Of a stretch of DNA of 64,000 nt, positions 63,049 to 64,000 are shown one piece after another; the first letter of the stretch is position 1; each line of letters opens with the position of its first letter. The stretch comes from Crambe crambe (Eukaryota; Porifera; Demospongiae; Poecilosclerida; Crambeidae). The notes below the pieces were generated by a model. The model saw only the letters and a list, made by a program, of their open reading frames with translations, was not told the DNA's origin and made no database searches. Both the position numbers and the translations under genes were made by a program. The stretch covers positions 9,401,338 through 9,465,337 of the forward strand of contig OZ004581.1 of assembly GCA_963924555.1 (NCBI GenBank), read 5' to 3'.

Positions 63049-64000
63049 GTGCGTGTGTGTGTGAGAGAGAGAGAGAGGTCTGTGAAATCACTTGCTAAAT
63101 CATTATCACTTGCTGAACACTCTCAACGTAATTAGTTTGGCAGCTAATCCTTCAACAGTGCTGATTCAGCACTATCAAATTCGGTCTTGTGGGGGTTAAT
63201 GGGCCATTATGGTGGGGAAACAAATTCCTCTATGAAATTAGATACATGTGTTTAGCGCTAACTGCATGTAACATGTTAGCAGTGCCAAGCCATGTACATG
63301 TGACTATCCTCCACATACGGGCAACTCTAGATCTGATTTTATTTCAAACTGATTCTAGATCTAACAGATCAGTTCCATCATATTTCTTTCCCTCCTCCTC
63401 CTCCTTGGTTGTCTTAATTAAATACCCGCAAGTCTTGCATTGAAGCCTTGAGGCTCTTAGTACTTGCCCACTTACAAAATTGCCAATTGAAGAAGTGACA
63501 GATGGTGCACTAGTTGAAATCTGCATGCTGCTAGGTGTATGGCTGTGTGAGGTGGATGATACTCCTAGGTGTATGGCTGTGTGAGGTGGATGAAGATGTG
63601 TAGCTTCCAGTATGGAAGTCTCCTCCACTAAGTTCATCCTTTTGATTGGTTTATCCTTTAATTGCTTCGTCTTTTGATGTGGAAGGGGAAGGATATTGCT
63701 ATTCCTTACATCTTATGTAGTAATTAAATGACCTTATGACCTTTCAATCCCTTCCCATGCCAGCAGTGCAGTATGATATGCGGTTGAAGAGAAATTTAGT
63801 GAGTGAGTGAGTGTGTGCTCTATTAGTATGCTTATGATTGTGTGGGTATGCATGTAGTAATTAGTTTGAAGATGATGTGTGTGCTAGGAATTTGTTCAGC
63901 ATTGCTTTAATCGCATTCCTCCTGAACATTCCTGACTGTCCTGGGACATCAGCACAACACAAACACAACACTGACAACCAACCAACTCTTCTAAATGTAT
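62872..64000 (+). other. Intron of the kinesin gene
   Basis: Contains a GT microsatellite (62974-63076) and a tandem duplicate of the unit CCTAGGTGTATGGCTGTGTG (63533-63598). A 97-codon minus-strand frame at 63344-63637 is Ser/His-rich, crosses the duplicate and has no recognisable domain. I see nothing else to support. Confidence 0.55.
62974..63076. repeat. (GT)n microsatellite
   Basis: About 45 units with one interruption (TTGTGC), ending in a short GA run. Confidence 0.95.

Noticed and set aside
63344..63637. A 97-codon minus-strand frame near the right edge
   Set aside because: It crosses a tandem duplicate in a kinesin intron, with no domain and no splice context that I can support.

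Overview
This window looks like nuclear DNA of an early-branching animal, most likely a sponge. The base composition is AT-rich. Genes are closely packed and multi-exon, with mostly short GT-AG introns, and include animal-type TRIM proteins with RING, B-box, filamin and NHL parts. Small inverted-repeat elements and microsatellites are dense. The animal assignment is firm from the proteins. The sponge assignment is an inference from gene density and repeat style.

The dominant structure is a direct duplication of about 17 kb. Positions 1643-18231 recur at 22443-39700, separated by about 4.2 kb of unrelated sequence (18232-22442). Each copy carries, in order: the 3' exons of an unrecognised gene (+), a minus-strand locus I do not recognise, SLU7 (-), BORCS7-like (+), a trypsin-like serine peptidase (+) and the 3' end of a TRIM-NHL gene (-). 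The left copy keeps the 5' part of the first gene but only a stub of the TRIM gene. The right copy lacks that 5' part but has the whole TRIM gene. In the right copy I can assemble an intact 11-exon SLU7 of 560 residues. In the left copy SLU7 carries two 8-base deletions, one removing a splice donor and one shifting the frame of exon 4. Whether this is a true tandem duplication or two haplotypes joined by the assembler is the main open question.

From 39.5 kb on the sequence is single copy. The order is: TRIM-NHL gene (-, broken by a 13-base tandem duplication), a PLPP4/5-type phospholipid phosphatase (-), centractin ACTR1 (+), TTC1 (+), phosphomannomutase (-), a low-complexity protein with SPTSDSDNAVKQKR repeats (-), a 66-residue ORF (-), SEPSECS (+), a second TRIM-NHL copy that is a pseudogene (+), and the first two exons of a KIF18-type kinesin-8 (+) running off the right edge. 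Exon chains for SLU7, BORCS7, PLPP, ACTR1, TTC1, PMM and SEPSECS were assembled by hand. They close in phase with lengths close to the human proteins.

The genes do not form one pathway. They are housekeeping functions: splicing, lysosome positioning, dynactin, a TPR co-chaperone, mannose activation, selenocysteine synthesis, lipid phosphatase and mitotic kinesin. Interleaved are a peptidase that resembles bacterial forms, TRIM paralogues in different states of decay, and mobile elements. Several neighbours are head-to-head within 80-210 bases and probably share promoters.
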